From the NCBI GenBank assembly GCA_963752565.1, contig CAVVZC010000007.1, positions 72,696-136,695 of the forward strand: DNA of 64,000 nt, written 5' to 3'. The notes beneath the pieces were generated by a model. It searched no databases. It was not told the origin of the DNA and saw nothing but the letters and a program-made list of their open reading frames with translations. The DNA is from UBA11574 sp963752565. Lineage in GTDB: Bacteria; Desulfobacterota; Desulfobacteria; Desulfobacterales; UBA11574. Each line of letters begins with the position of its first letter. Positions within the stretch are counted from its first letter, which is position 1. A program made the position numbers and the translations under genes. Of this stretch, positions 7,822-16,910 are shown in pieces.

Positions 7822-8260
7822 CAATGTAACAAGGCCATCAACTCGGATCTTAAAACTGCGCCGCTTCACTCTGCCGCTTTACGGAGCTATCCGGAACATT
7901 TAAAATTTTTGTCAATTAAGGGGACGATAAATAATACTGCGAAAGGGGCTGCTGCCATTTTCCCCAACTCGGTAGTGCAGGGCATCTCGCGCCTGTTATA
8001 AGGCTAAAAGTATAAAGGTATGAATTGAGGTGTCGATACTGGCAAGATCACAAAGGTTTTGACAAACCCGATTTCGACGGCATATTCTCAATATACATGA
8101 AAAATTTAGGTTTTAGGCGGACCGCAATATGTGGGATTTTCCATAATTCTTAGAATCAACACTATCTATTGTATGCCACTCTTGTAAGTTGGTATTGATC
8201 ATCGACCACTATGGCAAGGGCAGTCTGCGATGAGACACTTTTAGGGTTAGGAGGAGTTTA
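7822..8260. other. Intergenic region carrying repeat copy D
   Basis: Apart from repeat copy D (7897-8026) this stretch holds no ORF with a ribosome site. The 3' end provides a good TAGGAGGAG site for the DUF4136 gene at 8261. Confidence 0.5.
7897..8026. repeat. Dispersed repeat, copy D (longest copy)
   Basis: This is the fullest copy. The left block is TTAAAATTTTTGTCAA with GGGGACGATAAATAATACTG (shared with copy B), the core is GCGAAAGGGGCTGCTGCCAT (shared with A and C), and the right block is CTGTTATAAGGCTAAAAGTA then TAAAGGTATGAATT (shared with A). Alignment of the copies defines an element of about 130 bases. Confidence 0.6.
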
Positions 8261-8891
8261 ATGAATAAAAGTTCTGTTAAATGGTTTGGCTATTTGTTTT
8301 CTTTTGTTTTTCTGATTATTTCTTGCGCTGGGACTGAGACCGAACTCACCCACAAGCAGGTAAATGAAGCCTATAAAGGAAAGCCCGTATCTGATATTCT
8401 TGTAATTGCAATAACGGGCAATGAAGATTCTCGGCGATCTTTTGAGCGAAAATTCGTTGCCCAGTTAAAATCAGCGGGTGTTGAAGCTATCTCAAGTGAA
8501 GATGCCATACCGATGCCTGCAGATTTAGAACTGAAAAAAGAGACAATATTAAAAGCTGTCAATCAATTTAAAAATGACGCTGTGATCATCACACACTTGA
8601 TTGACAAAGAAGAAAAAGAAGCCTTCACACGAGGCGGTCGAAGCACATAGAGGCTATTACGGTTTTTATCATAGCCGATACACATACAGTTATGCGCGTG
8701 ATCCGGGGTATTCAAGCACAAGCAAAACCATCCGATTGGAAACGAATTTGTACGATGTAAAAACAGAGAACCTCATTTGGTCCGGGCAATCAAAAACATT
8801 TAGCAAAGACTCAAAAGATCAAATCATTAATGATGTGATCAAGGTTGTGATTAATGATTTGCAAAATAACAAATTGATCTCGCCAAAATGA
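8261..8891 (+). pseudogene. DUF4136 lipoprotein gene with a frameshift
   Basis: The first frame encodes a lipoprotein signal (LFSFVFLIISCAG, lipidated Cys near residue 22) and the first DUF4136-like half: VSDILVIAITGN, RRSFERKFVAQL, then DAVIITHLIDKEEKEAF. It stops at 8650. The second half continues in another frame from about 8601: the Tyr-rich YYGFYHSRYTYSYARDPGY, then TIRLETNLYDVKTENLIWSG and DVIKVVINDL, ending at 8891. Joined, they give a normal-length outer-membrane-type lipoprotein of unknown function. The shift lies between about 8605 and 8650, probably in or near an A-rich run. It could be a sequencing error or a real lesion. A TAGGAGGAG site precedes the ATG. Confidence 0.75.
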
Positions 8892-9485
8892 ATTTGACTG
8901 TGCATGTGGCCAAGGCTCAAGCCATGGTGCCGGGATAGTTCAGAATAATTATACCCTTTAGTGATTATCAAGGAATCGCAACATTGATTCGTGTTCGAGA
9001 CCTTCAATTTTCAACAATTGATGGTTCAGGCACGAAACCTTGACAGTACAACCCATGCTGCCGTACGATTCGAGCACCAATGACTGTTTGAGTGCTGAAA
9101 GGGGAAGGGCACATGAAAATTAAACCTTTGCAATCATAATTTTGTTTTGGATAAGCTGTTTACTAATGAGCTGCGCGGGTTCAAATTTTATTCCGGTGTC
9201 GTTGTGAATGCTGTCGACACTGGTCAGAAATCCCAAATTTTATTCCGCTTATAAACCTTCACTAAGATTCACTTGACATGAACACGACAAGCCCTCCGGG
9301 GTCAGACTGAGATAATATTCTATAAATACAAATAAAATTATAATTGGATGTTGTTGTATTGAAGGGGGAATTCGTGTATTAGAATATATAAAGAAAATTA
9401 TGATAAACAAAAGATTTTGATTTAATAACTACTGTTATATAACTGCAATTTACTTGATGATTTTATACAACAAAAGGAGGAAGAT
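8892..9485. other. Gene-poor stretch with a decayed lipoprotein start
   Basis: Apart from the relic at 9113-9207 I see no gene. From about 9310 the DNA is strongly AT-rich and probably holds the promoter for the gene at 9486, which has an excellent AAAGGAGGAAG ribosome site. Confidence 0.45.
9113..9207 (+). pseudogene. Relic of a lipoprotein signal peptide
   Basis: ATG opens a frame (MKIKPLQS) that stops at once. One frame over, the reading IIILFWISCLLMSCAGSNFI looks like a lipoprotein signal with an LMSCAG lipobox, then stops after four more codons. This suggests a decayed lipoprotein gene, perhaps a former relative of the DUF4136 lipoprotein upstream. Confidence 0.3.
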
Positions 9486-10667
9486 ATGTTCACAAAACAA
9501 GAGCATAAAGTTGTGGCTGAGCATCAAGAACTAAATAAAAAAAGAAAGATTAGCAGTTCAGACAAAGTCATCGCTAAACAAAAAATGATTTTGATTAAAT
9601 CGATTTGGGATAAGGAATGGCAAAGAAAACTAAATGTGGAACAACATAGACAAAAAGCATGGATTAATGCAAAGGATATTAAGGAGAAAAAAATTCTGGC
9701 AGATCAATATACAAAAGAAGCAAAAGAATATTTAAGATTCCTTAATAATATATTCAGCCATGCACTCATTGTTGACAATATAATTGACTTCGATTCATTA
9801 GCTGAATTTATTGAAATCAAGAAACCCGTTGAACCATCTTTTAAAAGCATTCCGGATGAGCCCTGCGAGACAGATCCTCAGTTTGTTCCCGATTTAAAAA
9901 TCATGGAAAAACTACTTTCATCTAAGAAGCAAAAAAAAATCGAAGAGTTAAAAAAGAACTTTCAAGAATGCCATATTCAATGGGAACAAGAAAAATATAA
10001 TATTGAAAATGAAAGACAAATTGCCATAGAAAAATATCAGAAAGAGTTGGAAAATTGGAAAATTGAAAAGGATGAAATTGTTGATGCAATTACTTCAAGG
10101 AAAGAAGATTTACTTAATGGTAAAGCAGAGGCCATCGTAGATTTTGCGGATATGGTCCTGTTAAACTCTAATTATCCAGATAGCTTTCTCCAGGATTTCG
10201 ATCTTGATTATGATGCAACCAAAAAACGATTAATCGTCCAATACCTCTTTCCATCAATAGACAATTTTAAGGTTATAAAAAAATATAAATATAATAAAAA
10301 AAAAGATGCGTTAGAGAAAGTTCATGAATCAGAAAATTCAGTCAATGCCATATACGATGATACTCTTTATCAAATTGCGATCCGAACAATTTATGAGATA
10401 TTCTCGAGTGACACAAATGATAACATAAAAAGTATTGTTTTCACTGGTTGGGTTAAATCCAAAATGCAAGACGAAAACGAAAAAGAGGTTGAAGAGATAA
10501 AAAATTGCGTTATGTCGATTGTCGCAGACCTAAATCAATATAAATCTCTAAATTTTGAAAGGATGAATGCAAAATCGATTTTCTCAAAATTCAATGGCGT
10601 TGTTAATGGTAAATTGTCTAAATTGAACAAAGTTACACCATATTTGGAAATAAATTTTGAAATATAA
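9486..10667 (+). CDS. Coiled-coil protein with the domain usually found ahead of Mrr-type endonuclease domains
   Basis: A 393-residue, lysine/glutamate-rich, cytoplasmic protein. Residues 1-210 are largely helical, with long coiled-coil segments (about 140-200). The C-terminal half has a recognisable pattern: RLIVQYLFPSID, then YDDTLYQIAIRTIYEIF, then SIVFTGWV, CVMSIVADL and a closing TPYLEINFEI. I recall this arrangement from the N-terminal part of restriction-endonuclease-like proteins that continue into an Mrr catalytic domain. Here the protein ends without any nuclease domain and no such gene follows. The gene is AT-rich and isolated, which suggests acquired defence-type DNA. The ribosome site is excellent. 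Function is uncertain. Confidence 0.7.
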   Translation: MFTKQEHKVVAEHQELNKKRKISSSDKVIAKQKMILIKSIWDKEWQRKLNVEQHRQKAWINAKDIKEKKILADQYTKEAKEYLRFLNNIFSHALIVDNIIDFDSLAEFIEIKKPVEPSFKSIPDEPCETDPQFVPDLKIMEKLLSSKKQKKIEELKKNFQECHIQWEQEKYNIENERQIAIEKYQKELENWKIEKDEIVDAITSRKEDLLNGKAEAIVDFADMVLLNSNYPDSFLQDFDLDYDATKKRLIVQYLFPSIDNFKVIKKYKYNKKKDALEKVHESENSVNAIYDDTLYQIAIRTIYEIFSSDTNDNIKSIVFTGWVKSKMQDENEKEVEEIKNCVMSIVADLNQYKSLNFERMNAKSIFSKFNGVVNGKLSKLNKVTPYLEINFEI

Positions 10668-11059
10668 ATAAGCCTTCCCACAATAGACTTTCAGCCAGCC
10701 AGGCTAAACCCTACCGCTGAAGCGTGACGTTACCCCGCCTTTGCCATCTGATATAACTCCTTAAATATCAGGGGTCAAACCTTCCATTTATAATCCTCAA
10801 TACAAAACTATTCATCCAAAAAAGATTCTGGTTCGTTCAGTCGTGTAACCTGACCTTCCCGTTTTTCAAATTTAAATTAAAAGATCTTTGTTTGACTTGT
10901 GATTACAAAATATCTATAGTTCTTTAAGTGTACTATAAAATGCCATTTATAGTAATGCCACCCAGAATATATTGCAGTGGACTCTTAGCCATGATTTTAC
11001 ATCTTATGTGCAACAGATTCCACGTATAAACATGACACGATTACAAATAGGAGGTTGCT
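10668..11059. other. Intergenic region, nothing identified
   Basis: No ORF, RNA gene or strong hairpin seen. It ends with the AGGAGGTTGCT ribosome site of the acetyltransferase gene. Confidence 0.4.
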
Positions 11060-11512
11060 ATGATGATTACTGCTCAAAGCAAGAGCGTTATTCCGTTTCG
11101 TCCTGGTGATGCCAAGCGGGTCGGCGAACGCTGCTTCTACCTTGACCAAATTGTTTGGCTCAATGGAGAGTTCATAGAGCTTGGCGACGACGTAGGTTTC
11201 AATTACGGTGTTTATGTCAACGGTTTTGGCGGACTTACTATCGGCGACAAGACGCTTATCGGACCCTACTCGATGATTCATACTGCCAATCACGAGACCG
11301 ACCCAGACAAACCCCTTCAAGAACAGGGGTGGGTCAAGCAACCCGTTATAATCGGCAAGGAGGTCTGGGTCGGGATGGGAGTGTTGATATTACCAGGTGT
11401 CACTATCGGAGATGGGGCCATAGTCGGTGGAGGAAGCGTGGTGACCAAAAACATACCACCCTACAGCATTGCCGTCGGCAATCCCTGTAAAGTCATCAAG
11501 GAGCGGAAGTAA
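11060..11512 (+). CDS. Hexapeptide-repeat acyltransferase (WcaF/maltose acetyltransferase-like)
   Basis: A 150-residue left-handed beta-helix acyltransferase. Hexapeptide turns are visible throughout: IELGDDVGFN, LTIGDKTLIG, VIIGKEVWVGMGVLIL and VTIGDGAIVGGGSVV. The ending IAVGNPCKVIKER is typical of O-acetyltransferases that use acetyl-CoA to decorate sugars. The probable catalytic histidine is in MIHTANHE. It lies 86 bases before a glycosyltransferase gene on the same strand, so a polysaccharide or glycolipid role is likely. The AGGAGG site decides the start (two adjacent ATGs). A truncated relative sits at 12872. Confidence 0.9.
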   Translation: MMITAQSKSVIPFRPGDAKRVGERCFYLDQIVWLNGEFIELGDDVGFNYGVYVNGFGGLTIGDKTLIGPYSMIHTANHETDPDKPLQEQGWVKQPVIIGKEVWVGMGVLILPGVTIGDGAIVGGGSVVTKNIPPYSIAVGNPCKVIKERK

Positions 11513-11598
11513 CTCGGTCAGGTTGTCTGCATGTTTTGCCGTATGGCAGAACGTCTCTGTATTATCTCACATTCGAAAAAACACAACCAATCAAGAAC

Positions 11599-12714
11599 AT
11601 GCACATACTCTTTGTTCAACCGCAGCCATGCATTCGTGCTCTTAAATATGCCGAAGGACTATACAAAATTAATTCGGAGTTTCGCCTTTCGTTCGCTTAT
11701 TTGGGTAAAACGCTTTCCGAGCTTTACGGACATGGTGATGAATGTTTTGAAACCTGGCTTCCTCTCGACGACAATCCGGCAGTTGAGCTGCAAAAATTTG
11801 TCGATACACATGATATCAATCTTATCCATTCTCACAATGCACCGGATACGCTAACGAACCTGTGCATCGATCTGTTCGGTGGAAAAATTCCGATCGTGCA
11901 CGACATACATGATCTAATGAGTGCGCGCAATACAGCCTATGAGGATGGTCTAAATAGCGTGATCAATGTTGTGAATTGGCGTAAGGAGGAGCAGCGGGCT
12001 ATCGAACGTAGTGATGCCGTAATTACCGTTTCGGATGTAATTTTTAATCTCGCGAGGCGGAAGGGCTATCGCCTACCGAAGATCGCACACGTCTATAAGA
12101 ACTATATCCCAGAACGTTTCATTCCTAAAACGCTTCCCCAGGTTAACCAAAACCTTGATAGCCGACCCATTCGTTTTGTTTACGAGGGCTTTATCAGCAG
12201 TAATGGCGGCCACTATGATATGCGCTCCATCTTTAAAGCACTATCGGCAGAGGGGATTGAAGTGCATATATATCCGTCACGTGATAATTTCGACTATAAG
12301 ACGCTATCAGATACCGTTCAGAACATCTTTTATCATCCAAGTTTCGCACCAGATAAGCTTTTAAAAGAGATCTCTCAGTATGATTTCGGCTGGGCTGGGT
12401 TCAACGATACCCTCAACAGGGTGCATCTGAATACGGTTCTACCGAACAAGCTATTCGAGTACATTGCCTGTGGCTTGCCAGTCATCAGTTTTCCACATGA
12501 GGCACTTAAGCGTTTTTTGGAGACACACCGTTTAGGTCTCGTTATTGATACAGTGTCTGGATTGACTGGACGGCTGCGGAATCCAAGAATGGCCGCCATA
12601 CGGGAAAATGTCCGAGCACGCCGTTGGGATTTCACAGTTGAGGCAAATATTGGATGCATTGTAGACATGTATTCGCAGTTGTGCGAGGAAACCGCTTCTT
12701 TCTGCTATAAATAG
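11599..12714 (+). CDS. Glycosyltransferase, GT-B fold (GT4-like)
   Basis: About 371 residues from the ATG that opens MHILFVQPQPCIRALKYAEG. The reading frame is open from 11536, but the canonical first beta-strand of GT-B enzymes starts here. Features are the N-terminal domain with INLIHSHNAPD and IPIVHDIHDL, a SDAVITVSD linker strand, the second domain IRFVYEGFIS, and the donor-site region LPNKLFEYIACGLPVISF, which is typical of nucleotide-sugar binding in GT4. It is cytoplasmic or peripheral on the membrane. With the acetyltransferase upstream it forms a small glycan-modification locus. Acceptor and donor are unknown. Confidence 0.85.
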   Translation: MHILFVQPQPCIRALKYAEGLYKINSEFRLSFAYLGKTLSELYGHGDECFETWLPLDDNPAVELQKFVDTHDINLIHSHNAPDTLTNLCIDLFGGKIPIVHDIHDLMSARNTAYEDGLNSVINVVNWRKEEQRAIERSDAVITVSDVIFNLARRKGYRLPKIAHVYKNYIPERFIPKTLPQVNQNLDSRPIRFVYEGFISSNGGHYDMRSIFKALSAEGIEVHIYPSRDNFDYKTLSDTVQNIFYHPSFAPDKLLKEISQYDFGWAGFNDTLNRVHLNTVLPNKLFEYIACGLPVISFPHEALKRFLETHRLGLVIDTVSGLTGRLRNPRMAAIRENVRARRWDFTVEANIGCIVDMYSQLCEETASFCYK

Positions 12715-12871
12715 CGTTACAATTGAATAAAAGTGCCGAATCAATTTCAATACAGTTCAAAAGAAGGATATAATGCAAGTTGATAAGATTAAAAGAAAAG
12801 CAAAAATTGTGATGAGTAATAGTAAAAAATTAAATTCAAATTTCTTTTTAAGTCAACAGTTAGTGATTATT

Positions 12872-13189
12872 TCAATATTTTTCGCCAATTTGTTTGTATT
12901 TACAAAGACCAAAGTGACTTAATCCTTCTATGCCTGCATCAACATTATCGATAATGTGGTTGGCGGTGTGTATCATGGTCATTGGGCCGAGTCTACTGCC
13001 GTCTTCGACAATCAACCCCCCAAAACCATTGACGTAGAAACCATAATTAAATCCGATATTATCTCCCAACTCAATTTGGTCTCCGTTGAGCCATACGATC
13101 ATGTCAACATAGTAACTATCTTTTCCAACCTTTTTGGCATCTCCTTGCCGGAAAGGGATAATACTTTTATTAAAATCAGTAATTTTCAT
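12872..13189 (-). pseudogene. Truncated hexapeptide acetyltransferase, paralogue of the 11060 gene
   Basis: From the ATG after a GGAGGACTT site the protein reads KSIIPFRQGDAKKVG and on through YVNGFGG and MIHTANH. It tracks the first 75 or so residues of the intact acetyltransferase at 11060 closely. It then departs (about IIDNVDAGIEGL) and stops after roughly 105 residues, lacking the second half of the beta-helix and the C-terminal cap. It lies on the opposite strand, convergent with the glycosyltransferase. It is probably a broken, diverged duplicate and unlikely to be active. Confidence 0.7.
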
Positions 13190-13913
13190 AAGTCCTCCAT
13201 TTTCAGTTGTAATATTAAACGGCAATTAAATAGAAGAATCACTTTTCGATAGTTCGTCATTCCCGTCCTGTTTTTGCTATAGATAAACTGCTTAAAGAAA
13301 TACTGGAAGAGATGGATGGTTATGTCAAGGGGCATCGACGATTGCGCTCATAAAACGTAAGGATTGTGTTGAGTTGACAAGAACTTGCGGATGTGATTTG
13401 ACTATCAACTCTTTGAAATTAATGTAATATTAGCTATATGTAGAAAATCTAAGTGGTCACCTGAATGTGTTATCAAAGGTTATCTGGACTCTTCGATCCC
13501 GCCTGCTGACGATTATCTAATAGATCCTGCTTATCCCATTGAAAGCTGGATGAATTAAAAAAACTGTATCGGTTCACAAAGACCAGGTGCGCGCAAAAAT
13601 GCTGAAAAACGCTGTGGTTTGCGATGATCAACCGACGGTACGGGCAACGTCAGAAGGTTGACTTTTAATCAAGATAATGCTTAAAAGAAGCCAGGTCAGC
13701 GAGGTCCATATCTTGTTACATCACGGGGTCAGAAATACAAGGCTCATTTTTCAACAGACTTAACTCAAAAAAGCAAGTTCTTATCATTTAACTTTAATTT
13801 CAAATGAATGCGGCTGTGCTCATTTTGAATTAAGACAGTCCTTTGCCAATTTTTGGTTGAAAAAAGGTGCCGCATCATGTTCTATTTGAAAGCCTGAAGG
13901 GAGTGTGTCCAAG
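13190..13913. other. Long gene-free stretch with undefined coding scraps
   Basis: No intact gene. Two short open scraps on + look protein-like. One, near 13252-13353, includes FAIDKLLKEILEEMDGY. The other, near 13400-13558, includes KGYLDSSIPPADDYLIDPAY before a stop. Neither has a start codon with a ribosome site, and I do not recognise them. This marks the boundary between the accessory region and the polyphosphate island. Confidence 0.35.
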
Positions 13914-14423
13914 ATGAAAACAATTGTTCTAGTCAGACACGCAAAATCCAGTTGGAAAGATCTTGGTCTGGATGACTTTGACAGACCTTTGAACAAGAGA
14001 GGAAAAAGAAATGCACCGTTCATGGGGGAAAAACTGAAAGAAAGAGAGATTATGCCGGACCTTATCCTGTCAAGTCCTGCAAAAAGAGCTAGAAAGACCG
14101 CAACAACTATTGCCAAAAAAATCGGTTATCCCAAAAAGAAGATTATTTTTGATGACAATATGTATCATTCCAGTGAATGGTATCTGATGGAATTGGTGCG
14201 GGATCAGGATGATAAGTATGAAACGCTTATGCTTTTTGGACACAACCCTGGTTTCAATGATTTTGCAGACATATTACTTAAAAAAAATCCGGTATATAAT
14301 ATTCCCACTACCGGAGTTTACTGTATCAGGTTTGATGTGGAAAGTTGGAAAAAAGTGCGAGAAGGTAAAGGCGAATCCGTATTTTTTGACTATCCAAAGC
14401 GCTATACGGATGAGTCAGTTTAG
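13914..14423 (+). CDS. SixA-like histidine phosphatase
   Basis: About 170 residues of the histidine-phosphatase (phosphoglycerate-mutase-like) superfamily, SixA branch. Catalytic marks are the N-terminal RHAKSSW (phospho-acceptor His, here RHA rather than RHG as is usual for SixA), RPLNKRGKR, LSSPAKRARKTA and the second histidine in LFGHNPGF. SixA removes phosphate from phosphohistidine; other members act on small phosphate esters. The start is the ATG after AAGGGAG; an upstream in-frame GTG at 13905 is less likely. It is the first gene of the + strand arm of the polyphosphate island, 72 bases before the CYTH-CHAD gene, which suggests the two are linked. Confidence 0.9.
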   Translation: MKTIVLVRHAKSSWKDLGLDDFDRPLNKRGKRNAPFMGEKLKEREIMPDLILSSPAKRARKTATTIAKKIGYPKKKIIFDDNMYHSSEWYLMELVRDQDDKYETLMLFGHNPGFNDFADILLKKNPVYNIPTTGVYCIRFDVESWKKVREGKGESVFFDYPKRYTDESV

Positions 14424-14495
14424 TCCGAATATCTCCTATACAAAATGGGAGTGATTTTTTCAAAACGGACTTATAAATATTTAAAGGATCAAATC

Positions 14496-16037
14496 ATGCT
14501 TAATAATTTGAGGTTCATTTTGCCGAATGGGTATGGTGAACGGCAATTGATCAGCCAAATTTCAGATCATTATTCTATAAAAAAAGAGCGACCTGTTTTT
14601 AAAAGTTTTACATTTTACGACACCTTTGACTGGCGCTTATTTAATAAATCGTTTGTTTTGTTTGAGTCCGGGAACCGATTATGTTTACGCAAACTGTTCA
14701 AACATACTATTAATAACAGCATTAAAATTACCTCTCCACCGGTTTTTATTTGGGATTTGCCTGATAGTAAATTAAAAGAACAGTTGGCACCGATAATAAA
14801 AATGCGGGCACTATTAAAGCTTGTTGAAGTACAATCCCGATCAGTACCTTATCGCATTTTGAACCTGGACGAAAAAACGGTGGTGCGATTGGTATATGAA
14901 GAAATTCGACCATCCGGCACCAACGACATACCGGTATTGGCTACTTATTTATGGCTGAAACCAGTTAAGGGATACCCAAAATATTCTCAACGCCTGACCG
15001 AACAATGCGAGGAATCAGGGTTTATAATCGAAAAAAAAGAAGATATATATCTTAAAGCACTTGAGACAGTTAATAAAAAACCAGGAAGTTATTCCTCAAA
15101 ATTAGAAATTCATCTCGACCCTGATATGCGCTCTGATGAGGCGACTAAAATAATTTTACACTCGTTGTTGCAAGTAATGAAGATTAATGAAGCCAATATT
15201 AAAAAAGATTTGGATACGGAATTTTTACATGATTTCAGAGTCGCTATTCGCCGAACTCGATCTGCTTTGGGTCAGATTAAATATGTGCTTCCTCAAGAGA
15301 CGACGGACGGATTTAAGAAAGACTTTGCTATTGTGGGTAAACTCTCCAACCAGCTGAGGGATTTAGATGTATATCTTTTAAAAGAGGATGCCTACAATAG
15401 AATGCTTCCTTCTTTTTTACATGATGATATTGATCCTTTGTTTGATTATTTGCGGGAAAAACGATCAAAAGAACTGAAGGAAGTGATTGGTGGTTTGAAG
15501 TCCAAAAAATATGTGCAAATTTTTCAGGATTGGGAGAAGTTTTTAAATAAAATATCACTGGAGTCCCCATCAGCACCGAATGCAGATCTCCCAATAATTG
15601 ATATCGCGCGGAAAAGAATCTATAAAATATACCTGAAAATTGTAAAAAATGGCAACCAGATCCTTGAGAACACCCAAGACGAGATGCTTCATGCCCTGAG
15701 AATTGAATGCAAAAAACTGAGATACTTGATGGAGTTTTTTTCAAGTTTGTTTTCCCGGGAAAAAATTAAAATCCTGATTGCTCAATTGAAGAAATTGCAA
15801 GACAATTTAGGTGACTTTAATGATCTCTGTGTTCAGGAAGAATACCTATTAAATATTGCCGAAGAATGGCCCACAATTAATCAGAAATCTAAGAAAGTAC
15901 TTGTGGCAATTGGCAGCTTGATTGGAACGCTGGATAGAGAAAAAAAGATAGTTAAAGATGCATTTGCCAAAACCTTCACAAACTTTGCCTCGAAAAAAAA
16001 TAAGGGGTTATTCCAGGAACTTTTCGCTTCAAAATAG
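14496..16037 (+). CDS. CYTH-like / CHAD domain protein (polyphosphate-binding)
   Basis: About 513 residues from the ATG after TTAAAGGATC (an in-frame ATG at 14445 has no ribosome site). Residues 1-200 look like a degenerate CYTH domain: FYDTFDWRLFNKSFVLFESG and VVRLVYEEIRP are present, but the ExExK metal/triphosphate motif is absent, so catalysis is doubtful. Residues about 205-505 are a CHAD domain with its two hallmark basic helices, LHDFRVAIRRTRSALGQ and LHALRIECKKLRYLMEFF. CHAD helices bind polyphosphate and target proteins to polyphosphate granules. The ParA gene begins 14 bases after its stop. Cytoplasmic granule protein is the likely role. Confidence 0.9.
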   Translation: MLNNLRFILPNGYGERQLISQISDHYSIKKERPVFKSFTFYDTFDWRLFNKSFVLFESGNRLCLRKLFKHTINNSIKITSPPVFIWDLPDSKLKEQLAPIIKMRALLKLVEVQSRSVPYRILNLDEKTVVRLVYEEIRPSGTNDIPVLATYLWLKPVKGYPKYSQRLTEQCEESGFIIEKKEDIYLKALETVNKKPGSYSSKLEIHLDPDMRSDEATKIILHSLLQVMKINEANIKKDLDTEFLHDFRVAIRRTRSALGQIKYVLPQETTDGFKKDFAIVGKLSNQLRDLDVYLLKEDAYNRMLPSFLHDDIDPLFDYLREKRSKELKEVIGGLKSKKYVQIFQDWEKFLNKISLESPSAPNADLPIIDIARKRIYKIYLKIVKNGNQILENTQDEMLHALRIECKKLRYLMEFFSSLFSREKIKILIAQLKKLQDNLGDFNDLCVQEEYLLNIAEEWPTINQKSKKVLVAIGSLIGTLDREKKIVKDAFAKTFTNFASKKNKGLFQELFASK

Positions 16038-16051
16038 AAAGAGGTTGTTTC

Positions 16052-16813
16052 ATGACAGTGCTGGCACTTTACAGTAATAAAGGTGGAGTTGGCAAGACTG
16101 CGGCAGCAGTAAATTTATCCTATTTGGCAGCGCAGCAAGGCGCTAAAACCCTTATCTGCGATCTTGATCCTCAAAGTTCTGCAACCTATTATTTTCGCGT
16201 AAAGCCCAAGCTTAAGACCGGTACAAAGGGATTCATTAAAGGCGGTAAAAAGGTTAATAAAAGTATTAAAGGCACTGATTATGAAAACCTGGATCTACTG
16301 CCGGCAGATTTTAGTCTTCGAAATTTAGACGTCACTTTTGATAAATTGAAACGTTCAAAACAACGGTTGAGCAAAATTATAGATCCTTTTAAGAACAAAT
16401 ATGATTTAATCATTCTTGACTGCCCGGTCACCATCAGTATCTTAGCCGAAAATATTTTCAACGCTGTTGATTACACACTTGTTCCGCTTATTCCAACAAC
16501 ACTCTCAGTGAGAACTTACAGACAATTGCTCTCTTTCTGCAAAAAGAATATGTATGATGTACATAAGATTTACACATTTTTTTCGATGGTTGACGGGCGT
16601 AAAAAGATGCACCACGAACTTATGGCAACGGTGTCAAAGGAATTTAACGGTGTTTTAGGAAGCCCTATTCCTTATTTGTCACAGATCGAAAGAATGGGAA
16701 TTGAGCGAGAACCGGTCGCCGCCTTCTCACCAAAATCAGTGGCTTCAATATCATATCAAAACCTGTGGGAAACAATTCAAGAAACCATACTTTCCCATGA
16801 TAAGCGTAAGTGA
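16052..16813 (+). CDS. ParA-family partition ATPase
   Basis: A 253-residue ParA/Soj-type ATPase. The deviant Walker A is intact (NKGGVGKTAAAVNL, with the signature lysine in KGG), the Walker A' / switch has CDLDPQSSATYYF, and Walker B is YDLIILDCPV. ParA proteins form ATP-dependent dimers on nucleoid DNA and use that gradient to segregate plasmids, chromosomes or large protein cargos. There is no ParB gene and no obvious parS array in the window, so it belongs with 'orphan' ParA proteins such as McdA or PpfA. Its close coupling to the CHAD gene suggests a polyphosphate-associated cargo. Residues 55-75 form a basic, glycine-rich insertion (KLKTGTKGFIKGGKK). Confidence 0.93.
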   Translation: MTVLALYSNKGGVGKTAAAVNLSYLAAQQGAKTLICDLDPQSSATYYFRVKPKLKTGTKGFIKGGKKVNKSIKGTDYENLDLLPADFSLRNLDVTFDKLKRSKQRLSKIIDPFKNKYDLIILDCPVTISILAENIFNAVDYTLVPLIPTTLSVRTYRQLLSFCKKNMYDVHKIYTFFSMVDGRKKMHHELMATVSKEFNGVLGSPIPYLSQIERMGIEREPVAAFSPKSVASISYQNLWETIQETILSHDKRK

Positions 16814-16910
16814 CCGGTGCAGATCGAGCCAAAAAAAGCGCTCAATTTGGGTTTAAGATTTACTGGAGACATTTGCGGCCTCGCCCTGGCGGGTTGCCCA
16901 TCAGAAAAAA

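Noticed and set aside
10905..10970. Short inverted TATAGT/ACTATA words near 10917
   Set aside because: Arms of six bases in AT-rich DNA are expected by chance.
12773..12922. Possible 49-residue + strand ORF after AAGGATATA
   Set aside because: It has a passable ribosome site but overlaps the truncated acetyltransferase, lacks any recognisable pattern and is within chance length.
16052..16813. Plasmid or chromosomal partition locus
   Set aside because: No ParB gene and no parS-like repeat near the ParA gene; context points to polyphosphate genes instead.
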